Assembly (NCBI GenBank): GCA_946803715.1
Contig: CAMPET010000256.1
Location: 1,797 to 65,796 of the forward strand
Reading direction: 5' to 3'
Length of the DNA: 64,000 nucleotides
Origin: Beroe ovata
Taxonomy: Eukaryota > Ctenophora > Nuda > Beroida > Beroidae
Shown here: in pieces, positions 47,901 through 56,563 of the stretch
Numbering within the stretch: the stretch's first letter is position 1
Layout: every line of letters begins with the position of its first letter
Position numbers and translations under genes: made by a program
Notes under the pieces: generated by a model
The model's database searches: none
What the model saw: only the letters and a program-made list of their open reading frames with translations
Told to the model about the DNA's origin: nothing

Positions 47901-50677
47901 TGTACAGAGCGCTGCTTTGACAAAGAGTGTCCTCTCAGACCACTGAGACATGATTCTTGTAAAAATGTGCATAGGAAAATTTTCACTTGGGCAGACAATT
48001 CCTATCTTACATTCTTGGTAAATCGGAGAGGCCGGCTACAAAATAACTTTTTCCAGTGTGACAATGAAAAATGTGTTGGCTTTGATAGAGTTTGCAACTT
48101 GGTAGATGACTGTGGGGATTCTTCTGATGAAAGGGACTGTAATAATCATTTTCAGTGTAGAGAATCTGGATTCTACATTCCCCTTGTCAAAAAATGTGAT
48201 AAGATAGAAGACTGTTCAGATCAGTCCGATGAGTGTAATGAGGACTGTGGGAAAGAGATTTTATCTGGTGTGTTGCTGAAAGTATTAGCATGGGCCATTG
48301 GTGGATCAGCAGTGTTGCTCAATGGAGTATCAATATCAAGAGGCCTCAAGAGCTTGGGTAGTAAACGCGATTCAGCGTTGGTAAACGGGACTTTCGCTGT
48401 CATGATAAATATTGGAGACTGCCTGGTTGGCCTTTATCTGTTGATGATAGCAGTTCAAGATATTTTAATGGACAAAAGCTATTGTCATAAGCAGTATCAG
48501 TGGCTTTCGAGTGACAACTGTGCTTATTTGGGTATAATCAATATGTTTGGTTCCACTTTGTCATTGTTTTGTATGGCAATTCTAAGTTTTTTCAGGGCTC
48601 GTAGTATTGGCGGCAAGAATACCACATCAATAAGAATTTCACAGCGCACTATCGGGATAGTTGTCACTTGTCTCATTGCAATTTCTTCAACAATTGCAAC
48701 TCTACCGCTAGTACCATCATTAGAAGATCTATTCGTTAATGGGATGACTTACAGTGAAATAAGTCTGTTCGTTGGAGTAGGAAGTAAAGTTGATCATCTT
48801 AATGTTCTACAGGCATACTTTGGTAAAATTCTCAGCCCCTCACTGGACTGGAATTTAATCAGAAATCTTCGCGACTTGATGTTCTCTGATGATTATGGTA
48901 AGATAAAGAGTAGAAAGATCCACTTCTATGGCAATGATGGAGTTTGTCTCTTTAAGTTTTTTGTACAAAAAGATGATCCACAAAAACTTTTCGTCTGGTC
49001 AGTATTGACTATCAATTTGATGTGTGTTATTGTGATCAGTTTGTGCTATGGGTTTATCAACGTCAGTGCTACTAAGTCCCGGAAGGCAGTTGGTGCAATT
49101 ATGGGTAGAGCCGCTGCTCCTATCAACAAAAATGGACGTCGCTTACAGAGAAATATAACAAGAATTATCATCACTGATTTCCTTTGCTGGGTTCCTTTCC
49201 TGATAACATGTCTTCTTCACTCTCTGGAGCTGATTGATGCAACATTCCTATACTCTGTCTTCTCAATTGTCATACTGCCTATCAACTCATGCATAAACCC
49301 ATTGATATATGATGACTCTATAAGGAAAACTGTCTTCCAATCTCTTCAGCGTATAGTTCTTAAGAAGAGAGCCGTACGCAATGTAAACAATCTAGAGCTT
49401 GTGGAGATGCCACCTTCTAACTGAATTCAAGCATTCGGACTTCGGAACTATAAAAGAAAAATGAGTCTTTTGAATGAGTCTTTGTGAGCGCTTGAAATTA
49501 TAACATGGTCGTCGCCGAGTCTCCCTTTCTTCGCAATGGAGTGCTATGTATATCAAATAGGTATAATATATCTCGCGTGTATGTGTGCACATGGATCAAA
49601 AACGGACAAGTAAAAACGTGCAAATACAATGAAAGCACAGTTTTCCAGCTATTTGCCCATTTCTATTACATACCTACCAGTTATGTTTGGTACTTTGATT
49701 TATTACTTAAATAATTTCGTTCTGTTTCATCGACTTTTCGCTAAGAGAACTTAATTAGTTTATCAATTTGTTCGTCCCTCAACCCCTGTGTCTTATTGAG
49801 AATCTACCAATCCAACGTAACACTTTGACTAGGTCCTCTAGGTCCTTCGTTATACCTATCAAGGTATAACGAAGGTCACTCATAACCTCGCAGTTAGGGC
49901 AGAAGCCAAAAAACCACATGAATTCCCATGAATTGCTACCAAACCGCACTATGTCCTAATCAACAAATAGTTGGTGTTGGTGAATAAAATGCACGTGATT
50001 CGATACCTCGATGAGAAATCGCCGAAACACTGATCACAGATTCCAGATGCTCACAGACAACAAGTGTTGAGCATTGTTCCAGATCCCAGAGGGTAACCTT
50101 TCCGTTGTTTTCACAAATTATTGCAACCTCCCGGGGTTCCTGTAAAACAATAAAGTGTTACCAAACGAAATCATGTTAGTCTGCTGAATTTCAATGGTTT
50201 TCATTGAAAAAAGAGGATATCTATCTCGCTTTTCTATTTTCACTAATTTGTCGGCGAGCCAGAAAAAAACTTAGTTTTCCACTGATTTCCCTGAGATTCG
50301 GTTCTACAACAACATATAATAATGCCGGAAACATTGATTCCCAGTATGGACTGTGAATCCTGAGGAATATTTTTGGCAGTTTTCGACATGACTGAGTGCC
50401 TTTGATTTCAATTGAAGTGAGCAGGTCACTGAAACCGGAGGACACGATCTCCTCGGACTTCGGAGAAGATTTTCTAATCTTATTTTTTTAAGTTTCTACA
50501 CCTGGTGCAGGGCGCTCGGTACCTGTTTCATCCAAACTGCAGAAGTAACAATACTTGAAAGGGGGAGAAAGTTTGTAACAGAGAATTCGGATGTTGACCT
50601 CGACAGAACTAAACCACTGAATCCTCCACCAAAGACAAGGGAGTCTGTGTTGAAATGAAGGTCTGCTGTGCCTGTAC
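41983..50677 (-). CDS. ELP2: Elongator complex protein 2 (first short exon not found)
   Basis: Thirteen exons in phase: 50523-50677, 50007-50139, 45170-45269, 44848-44978, 44463-44649, 44177-44294, 43987-44106, 43764-43901, 43457-43609, 43269-43371, 43008-43162, 42637-42833, 41983-42559 (stop 41983-41985), giving 754 residues against 826 in human; about 20 N-terminal residues are missing. Diagnostic matches are GHEDWVRGLDF, LLGHDNWVTSVRWMSNG, LLTASMDKTLIIW, HVGEVGGNNMG, IPALGLSNKAI, NTLWPEIHKLYGHGYEVY, SRIIWDCAWY and VSRDKKLVVWD. ELP2 forms two WD40 propellers that scaffold Elongator, which modifies wobble uridines of tRNA. One intron (45270-50006, 4.7 kb) contains a complete receptor gene on the other strand, whereas other introns are mostly below 400 bp. 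Confidence 0.92.
45786..49424 (+). CDS. LDLa-repeat, relaxin-receptor-like GPCR (copy 1)
   Basis: Uninterrupted frame of 1212 residues. The ATG at 45786 starts a signal peptide (MYSSSITVLLHLTVILFTSN). A TTG-led extension is ignored, since a plausible 3' splice site (TTTGCAG) lies just before. Residues about 30-330 are a cysteine-rich region I cannot assign. LDLa-type modules lie near 341-400, 500-530, 750-785 (QCDNEKCVGFDRVC...DDCGDSSDERDC) and 787-815. A class A seven-helix domain runs from about 828 to 1180, with TM6 DFLCWVPFLITCLLHSLELI and TM7 SIVILPINSCINPLIYD resembling LGR/relaxin receptors. No leucine-rich repeats are seen. TM3 ends LSFFRARSI, lacking the acidic residue of E/DRY, and extracellular loop 2 is about 95 residues. 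Ligand unknown. It lies inside an ELP2 intron, antisense. Confidence 0.85.
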   Translation: MYSSSITVLLHLTVILFTSNYCSGYTIDFENMEFHLHDSKHIQFHSNGTAGVLMVKVGSQVHYLCPSRKFMTKSFADSICQGLGHNSSQEVFPFGFGARILSIDTVYTRVKIFERNLLLGKGINASKLLIQTSCSKNASHPKDCKYTYTTGWKNCVMINDGDLPLDWNENAFLFIGLACHPRKSECALVPYNGFIKHRCQIVVTTMIKFTVFKCPKSNEHYVIITHTITNAYYYATEFVSKACSPDIGNYQSCGLLDQSVILNKQGLLCNEVICEIPQRYSSLVAPIYRTTLERECNTILAFNDTVPIEAVCKPNIETESCNRWLGEKLFAGDLKSAKPINCDMVCQDDNTCLDEAICNGISYGLWCNSNRNKIHLVASKICDMVFDCDNFADEQGCLDDLRPGFRCYRFTKFDRQTSNRRVPIPSYLRCGPLEVGDSGQKRSFCLNFEDHINCTDPARSAITCKVAGYSSTISKGIICAEGVSRTGICDDDLDVQCVSISTGCAVHKHLMCNGKQDCLDNSDETAEECDRVLATKCNRRYIQENNSPLPIPLSWLLDGVSDCLLDEDESNTIWPSCKLNSKPRRVADNTTCNNVFLCKQGSLDYVELNNLCDGRMNCETEKAVCQATRTIPEFSLKTLSYKNSIHLFHCLPGLDTLQYLKEPCVGEKLTVPNSDVFGFTSLHLILPNVTMSCVHVFGELSVIMSCTERCFDKECPLRPLRHDSCKNVHRKIFTWADNSYLTFLVNRRGRLQNNFFQCDNEKCVGFDRVCNLVDDCGDSSDERDCNNHFQCRESGFYIPLVKKCDKIEDCSDQSDECNEDCGKEILSGVLLKVLAWAIGGSAVLLNGVSISRGLKSLGSKRDSALVNGTFAVMINIGDCLVGLYLLMIAVQDILMDKSYCHKQYQWLSSDNCAYLGIINMFGSTLSLFCMAILSFFRARSIGGKNTTSIRISQRTIGIVVTCLIAISSTIATLPLVPSLEDLFVNGMTYSEISLFVGVGSKVDHLNVLQAYFGKILSPSLDWNLIRNLRDLMFSDDYGKIKSRKIHFYGNDGVCLFKFFVQKDDPQKLFVWSVLTINLMCVIVISLCYGFINVSATKSRKAVGAIMGRAAAPINKNGRRLQRNITRIIITDFLCWVPFLITCLLHSLELIDATFLYSVFSIVILPINSCINPLIYDDSIRKTVFQSLQRIVLKKRAVRNVNNLELVEMPPSN

Positions 50678-51729
50678 CTGTGAAATGGGATACAGTGGAG
50701 GAAAATCATTGATATTCCCAATTACAGTACTTGAATTAAAGCAGATTAAAGCAGATTGTCAAGATGTACCGATTTGAAATAAACATTCAGGAGTCCATAA
50801 TTCCACTAGCGTTAAAGAGGACCTATAATCCAGCAGGCAGCATATCTCAGTATCTCAGTAGGTATCTCACCTCTATTACATGCGATGGATCTGTAGACAC
50901 ATTCTGTGGAAATCTTCTGAGACATATCCTATCTGGTTATTTTCTTGATTATTATGACTTTATATGTTGCTTGAAATGTTTTGCTTGGGAAAACTGTGCT
51001 TTTCTTTTCTTGAACATTTATTATAAGCTTAGTATTTCGCATAGCCTAAAAATAGAGAAATAGAGGTACTGTAGATGCCCCGTAAGCCCGTAGATGCTAC
51101 ACTATATCAATTTGAGAGTGCGTTATGAATTGAGCAAGTCATTCAAATTTAAAATTGCCCAGGTATCGCAATTGCTATAGGAATTGATTTGATTCATCAT
51201 TTGATGGTTCTACACTACGATTACTTATTTGCCATATAACCCATGCGACAAGCAGATGAAATTTAGTTATTTGTATTACGACGGTGCAAAAGAAGTATTT
51301 AAAAATCCCATTTCATTGTGCAAAATGATTGGGGAGGCAACTCTAATTTACAACAGTATCTGAATATTTGTGTGATGCCTTATTTTGTTGCTGAGGCGTT
51401 ATTTTGTTGCTGAGAAAATGAAGCACGAAAATATTTTCGATGTTTTTGTATGACAGCTGAAAGTTCTGTGCAATATTCAATCCGCTTCAATCTTTTTGAG
51501 CAAATATCACTGATAGACAGCTTTGGATTCCCAGTGATGATCAAATCATCCGAAATGGTGATCCAATTGTCTATTGAGTGCAAGAAAAAACTAACATAAT
51601 AAACCCTTTCCTCTTTCCCATGAGGAAATGTGAGCTGAAACATTTGTTCGATTGTAATTTTTGACGTTAATTAATGCTTAGTTATAAAATTCCGAATGCA
51701 TTAAAATATGAAACTCCCCACAGGATAAC
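50678..51729. other. Between ELP2 exon and receptor copy 2
   Basis: Should hold the first ELP2 exon and the receptor promoter. No convincing ELP2 start was found. An 87-codon minus frame (51380-51643, MFQLTFPHGKEERVYYVSFF) begins with ATG but has no recognised domain. A splice-acceptor-like CTCCCCACAG lies just before the receptor ATG, suggesting a 5' untranslated intron. Confidence 0.4.
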
Positions 51730-54700
51730 ATGAGTATCTCATCGTATCATTGGTATCTCGTCTTTAGCATTAGCGTGATAAACAATTGCGAAGAAATAAA
51801 GTTTGAGGACATGGAGTTTTACCTGAATAGTGAGAAATATCCCAATCCCAATACGAATGCTACCGCTGGCGTCCTGATGGTGAAAGTGAAGAATCCCGAT
51901 AACACGATCTTTTATCAACTTTGTCCATCAAGTAACTTTGTGACAGATTCGATTTCACATGCTATTTGTCAAAAACTTGGCCACAAAAGTGCAGTTGAAG
52001 TGTTTTCAATTGGAGCAACGTCATATTCCGGTGGTGAATTTATGAAAGCATTTGGTCGCGCTATTAAGTTACATGGGTCGTACATGAGGCACAGTGTAGT
52101 TATCACAAATTGTCCAAAGGATGCAAGACACCCGAAAAACTGCAGATACGAGCTAACCCAGGATTTAAATGAGTGTACTGACCATTCAATCGGAACATCT
52201 GCGTTTGGAAAATTATTAGATAAATACAACTTTGCTATTGGTCTAGCATGTCAGCCGAGACCTTATGAGTGTGCCCTTGTAGCCTATAATAATTTTCTCA
52301 AGGTTCGATGCCAATATCCAGATACATTCCTTGCTACTTTTATTGTTTTCAAATGCTTCAATTCTGATGAGTATTATGCCACTTTGACCGAAACCATAAT
52401 GTACAACTATGCAAAAATTTCACATCATGTCAGCAAGGCTTGCAATAATGACCCTAGGAATTATCAGAGTTGTGGCCTATTAGAACAGGGACGATATATG
52501 GACACAGAAGAATTATTGTGTGACGAAGCAATCTGTTCAGACCAGGAGCAAACGTTCATGACATATCGCATCTCTTTGGAAGAAAGCTGCAAAGCTTTGA
52601 CTGAGTCTGATACTATCGGAGTAATAGGGACATGCAAACCAAAGATCGACAAAAAAGTGTGTCAGCAGTGGATAGATCAAAAGTTGTTCCTTGGAAGGGT
52701 TAGTGCCCACAAAGATATGTATCCAATTCAGTGTGATATGGTTTGTCAAAGTGATGTCAACTGTGTGGATGAGGCACAATGCAATGGATTCAGTTACGGA
52801 CTGTGGTGTAAATTAAAAGGAAAGAGAGTGCACCTTGTTGCATCCAAAATTTGTGACAATGTTGCAGATTGCTTCAACAAGGAAGACGAGACACAATGTC
52901 ACGATGCCACATACAGAGACAAAGGCACTGTGTCATCAGCTCAATGCGTTAGGAAAACCAAATCAGTTGGCGATCATACTCTATCATCTAAAGTCATAAT
53001 TCCTTCCTACCTGAGATGTGGGCCATTGGAACTTACATATGAAGGTCAGAAAAGATCCTACTGTCAAAATTTTGAAGACCATATTAATTGCACTGACCCA
53101 GCCCGAAGTGCAATAACCTGTAAGGTGGCAGGCTATTCTTCAACTATTTCAAAAGGAATAATTTGTGCTGAAGGTGTTTCTAGGACAGGTATTTGTGATG
53201 ACGACCTGGATGTTCAGTGTGTGTCTATATCAACTGGATGCGCAGTCCACAAACACCTTATGTGCAATGGAAAACAGGATTGTTTAGACAACAGTGATGA
53301 AACTGCAGAAGAGTGCGATAGAGTCCTTGCAACAAAGTGCAACAGGCGATATATCCAGGAAAATAATAGTCCTCTTCCAATCCCTCTTTCTTGGCTTCTT
53401 GATGGTGTATCAGACTGTTTGCTGGATGAAGATGAGTCAAATACCATATGGCCTTCCTGCAAGCTGAGCAGCAAACCTCGCCGAGTGGCTGATAACACTA
53501 CATGTAACAATGTTTTCCTCTGCAAACAAGGTTCACTTGATTATGTTGAACTGAATAATCTTTGTGATGGAAGAATGAACTGTGAAACAGAAAAGGCAGT
53601 CTGCCAAGCCACAAGAAATATCCCTGAGTTTTCATTAAAAACACTCTCCTACAAAAATTCAATTCATTTGTTTCACTGCCTGCCAGGACTCCATACTCTT
53701 CAGTACCTCAAAGAGCCATGTGTTGGAGAGAAGTTGAAAGTACCCAACAGCGATGTATTTGAGGTCACTGATCTACGCTTAATCTTACCAAATGTGACAA
53801 TGAGCTGTGCCCATGTTTTTGGGGAGCTTTCTGTCATCATGAGTTGTACAGAGCGCTGCTTTGACAAAGAGTGTCCCCTCAAACCATTGAGGCAGGACTC
53901 TTGCAAAAATATTCCTAGGAGAATCTTCACTTTGGCAGACAATTCCTATCTTACATTCGTAGTTAAGCAGGAAGGACAGTTCCAAAATAACTTATTCCGG
54001 TGTGACAATGAAAAATGTGTTGGCTTTGATAGAGTTTGCAACTTGGTAGATGACTGTGGGGATTCTTCTGATGAAAGGGACTGTACTAATCATTTTCAGT
54101 GTAGAGAATCTGGATTCTACATTCCCCTTGTCAAAAAATGTGATAAGATAGTAGACTGTTCAGATCAGTCCGATGAGTGTAATGAGGACTGTGGGAAAGA
54201 GATTTTATCTGGTGTGTTGCTGAAAGTATTAGCATGGGCCATTGGTGGATCAGCAGTGTTACTCAATGGAGTATCAATATCAAGAGGCCTCAAGAGCTTG
54301 CCTAGTAAACGCGATTCAGCGTTGGTAAACGGGACTTTCTCTGTCATGATAAATATCGGAGACTGCCTGGTTGGCCTTTATCTGTTGATGATAGCAGTAC
54401 AAGATATTTTAATGGACAAAAGTTATTGTGAAAAGCAGTTTCAGTGGCTCTCAAGTGACAGTTGCGCTTATTTGGGCATAATAAATACATTTGGTTCCAC
54501 TCTATCATTGTTTTGCATGACAATTCTAAGCATTTACCGAGCTATGAGCATAAAGAAAAAAACAAAACCAATGAGATTTAATAAGTTCGGTCTAGGGGCT
54601 GTTGCGATTTCTGTGGTGGTAATTTCTTCAACGATTGCAAGCCTCCCACTTTTACCATCGCTGGAGGATTTATTCGTTAATGGGATGACTTACAGTGAAA

Positions 54701-55368
54701 CAAGTCTGTTCATTGGCCTGGGAAGTAAAGTAGATCATCTCAATGTTCTACAGGCATACTTTGGTAAAATTCTCAGCCCCTCACTGGACTGGAATTTAAT
54801 CAGAAATCTTCGCGACTTGATGTTCTCTGATGATTATGGTAAGATAAAGAGTAGAAAGATCCACTTCTATGGCAATGATGGGGTTTGTCTCTTTAAGTTT
54901 TTTGTACAAAATGATGATCCACAAAAACTCTTCGTATGGTCGGTATTGTTGACTAACTTCTTGTGTGTTGTTGTGATCAGTTTATGTTATGGCCTCATCA
55001 ATATCAGTGCCACAAGGTCCCGTAAAAGAGTTAATTCAATAATGGGCAGAGCAGCTGCTCGTATTGGAATCGACAAACATGGACGTCGCTTACAGAGAAA
55101 TATAACAAGAATTATCATCACTGATTTCCTTTGCTGGGTTCCTTTCCTGATAACATGTCTTCTTCACTCACTGGAGCTGATTAATGCAACATTCCTATAC
55201 TCTGTCTTCTCAATTGTCATACTGCCTATCAACTCATGCATCAATCCTATCATATACGACAATTTTATAAATGAAGTTGTCAATAGACCAGCGAAACTTA
55301 TTAAGAAGAGGAAAAGAGATGGTGCTCATCGTGACATACAACTAGTAGTGTTCTCTAGACCATTATAA
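51730..55368 (+). CDS. LDLa-repeat, relaxin-receptor-like GPCR (copy 2)
   Basis: Uninterrupted frame of 1212 residues, the same length as the 45786-49424 paralogue. Signal sequence about 1-20. The unassigned cysteine-rich N-terminal third is clearly diverged from its paralogue, while the middle LDLa region (about 53074-53630) is almost identical at DNA level. LDLa repeats and the seven-helix domain follow the same order; TM7 reads SIVILPINSCINPIIYD. The TM3 end is LSIYRAMSI, again without the acidic residue of E/DRY. The cytoplasmic tail is short and basic (LIKKRKRD). Probably a cell-surface receptor coupling to G proteins by analogy with relaxin receptors (RXFP), whose single LDLa module is needed for activation. 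The ligand cannot be inferred. Confidence 0.85.
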   Translation: MSISSYHWYLVFSISVINNCEEIKFEDMEFYLNSEKYPNPNTNATAGVLMVKVKNPDNTIFYQLCPSSNFVTDSISHAICQKLGHKSAVEVFSIGATSYSGGEFMKAFGRAIKLHGSYMRHSVVITNCPKDARHPKNCRYELTQDLNECTDHSIGTSAFGKLLDKYNFAIGLACQPRPYECALVAYNNFLKVRCQYPDTFLATFIVFKCFNSDEYYATLTETIMYNYAKISHHVSKACNNDPRNYQSCGLLEQGRYMDTEELLCDEAICSDQEQTFMTYRISLEESCKALTESDTIGVIGTCKPKIDKKVCQQWIDQKLFLGRVSAHKDMYPIQCDMVCQSDVNCVDEAQCNGFSYGLWCKLKGKRVHLVASKICDNVADCFNKEDETQCHDATYRDKGTVSSAQCVRKTKSVGDHTLSSKVIIPSYLRCGPLELTYEGQKRSYCQNFEDHINCTDPARSAITCKVAGYSSTISKGIICAEGVSRTGICDDDLDVQCVSISTGCAVHKHLMCNGKQDCLDNSDETAEECDRVLATKCNRRYIQENNSPLPIPLSWLLDGVSDCLLDEDESNTIWPSCKLSSKPRRVADNTTCNNVFLCKQGSLDYVELNNLCDGRMNCETEKAVCQATRNIPEFSLKTLSYKNSIHLFHCLPGLHTLQYLKEPCVGEKLKVPNSDVFEVTDLRLILPNVTMSCAHVFGELSVIMSCTERCFDKECPLKPLRQDSCKNIPRRIFTLADNSYLTFVVKQEGQFQNNLFRCDNEKCVGFDRVCNLVDDCGDSSDERDCTNHFQCRESGFYIPLVKKCDKIVDCSDQSDECNEDCGKEILSGVLLKVLAWAIGGSAVLLNGVSISRGLKSLPSKRDSALVNGTFSVMINIGDCLVGLYLLMIAVQDILMDKSYCEKQFQWLSSDSCAYLGIINTFGSTLSLFCMTILSIYRAMSIKKKTKPMRFNKFGLGAVAISVVVISSTIASLPLLPSLEDLFVNGMTYSETSLFIGLGSKVDHLNVLQAYFGKILSPSLDWNLIRNLRDLMFSDDYGKIKSRKIHFYGNDGVCLFKFFVQNDDPQKLFVWSVLLTNFLCVVVISLCYGLINISATRSRKRVNSIMGRAAARIGIDKHGRRLQRNITRIIITDFLCWVPFLITCLLHSLELINATFLYSVFSIVILPINSCINPIIYDNFINEVVNRPAKLIKKRKRDGAHRDIQLVVFSRPL

Positions 55369-55645
55369 GAACAATGGAGGGGTCTATTTTTCCTTTACAT
55401 CCCAGATTGATTGCGGTGCTGTATTACAGTATAACAATGGTTTCTACATCATTACTTGTTTATTTTGTACAACTTTCTGGGTATTTACTATTTGACCGAG
55501 CTCTGAAATTAATTGTTGTAGTAAATCGGGCATCAAAATGAAAATTTACAATGAAAAAGTTGCAACCAAATGAACCATAATTCGAAATAGTTATACAATT
55601 TTACAAAACTGATACAAGGAAAACTTTCAAAAAGTCATCATTTTT
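55369..55645. other. Convergent 3' ends
   Basis: Short AT-rich spacer between the receptor (plus) and IMMP2L (minus) stop codons, with no exon. Confidence 0.6.
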
Positions 55646-56286
55646 TCATGACACCTCTTCAACACCTTCATCCTTAGAAGGCTCTGGTGGCAAAGCGTAT
55701 TTCAAGTTCTGAATCCTATACAACGGCCATATCAACCACGTTACTTTCCCGAGTATGAGCTTGGTGTGCAACTGACCGTACTCGTTGCTGTCACGACCAG
55801 CAGTATACCTATTATCTGAGCAAGGGTAATTTAATGAAATAACCTAGCTTTAGTCATTACACAAAGAGCAAAACTTTAATTTTGGATACGTTTAGTATAA
55901 TTCATTTTGAATCACGTACCTGCCTCAACCCACACATGCCCTGGTTTTATGACGACGTGTTCTGTACCGGTCTTCATAACTTTAGAGGGGGTGACACAAT
56001 CACCTTCAATACCCGTCACCCTTTTCATTGCCAGTCTTGAACCGTGCTTAGGAGATTTGAACACAATAATGTCACCTACTTTAGGTTGATAATACGGTAA
56101 CCTTGACAACCAAACTTTCTCTCTCAGCAATGCACGTGTAGGACCAGGGTTTAAGGTTGGTGACATCGACTTTCCTCTCACTGTATGAACAAATCCAACG
56201 TTGTCATAGAACAATATTGCCAGTCCCCCACACCCAAAGAACCATTTCCCTCGCTGCCAAGCTGAATGAAGTCGAGAAGTCCACAT
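55646..56286 (-). CDS. IMMP2L: Mitochondrial inner membrane protease subunit 2
   Basis: Two exons, 55920-56286 (ATG 56284-56286) and 55646-55815 (stop 55646-55648), total 178 residues against 175 in human. The signal-peptidase I fold is evident: an N-terminal membrane segment (GCGGLAILFYDNVGFV), the catalytic serine motif GKSMSPTLNPG, the catalytic lysine in AMKRVTGIEGD, and VIKPGHVWVEAGDNRY. The longer spacing after SMSPTLNPG and the pattern KRVxxxEGD...GHxWVEGD favour IMMP2L over IMMP1L. The enzyme cleaves sorting signals from intermembrane-space proteins such as cytochrome c1. RIOK3 lies just upstream on the same strand. Confidence 0.93.
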
Positions 56287-56563
56287 TGGAATCTAGACCA
56301 AAACAACGATCAAGGATAGAGAACTGCTAGCTAGGTCATCACTAGAAATGTAAGTGTTGTGTTGCGGTAAATTCACATTCGACAGAAACTTTCGAACTGA
56401 ATGATGCATATGGATGTGATTAAATCAGTCATATTCAACTACAACCATAAAACGTTCATCTTACAACGAAAACTAATCGGAAATAGGATATCATCTGTGT
56501 CCATATTACCAACCTCGCACAGCAATTATTCTGGTACGTGAACCCTAATCTAAATCAAAAAAA

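Noticed and set aside
50764-51063. 99-codon plus-strand frame
   Set aside because: AT-rich, no domain, overlaps the probable ELP2 5' region; likely chance.
51380-51643. 87-codon minus frame as first exon of ELP2
   Set aside because: No similarity to the ELP2 N-terminus and no matching donor phase; left unassigned.
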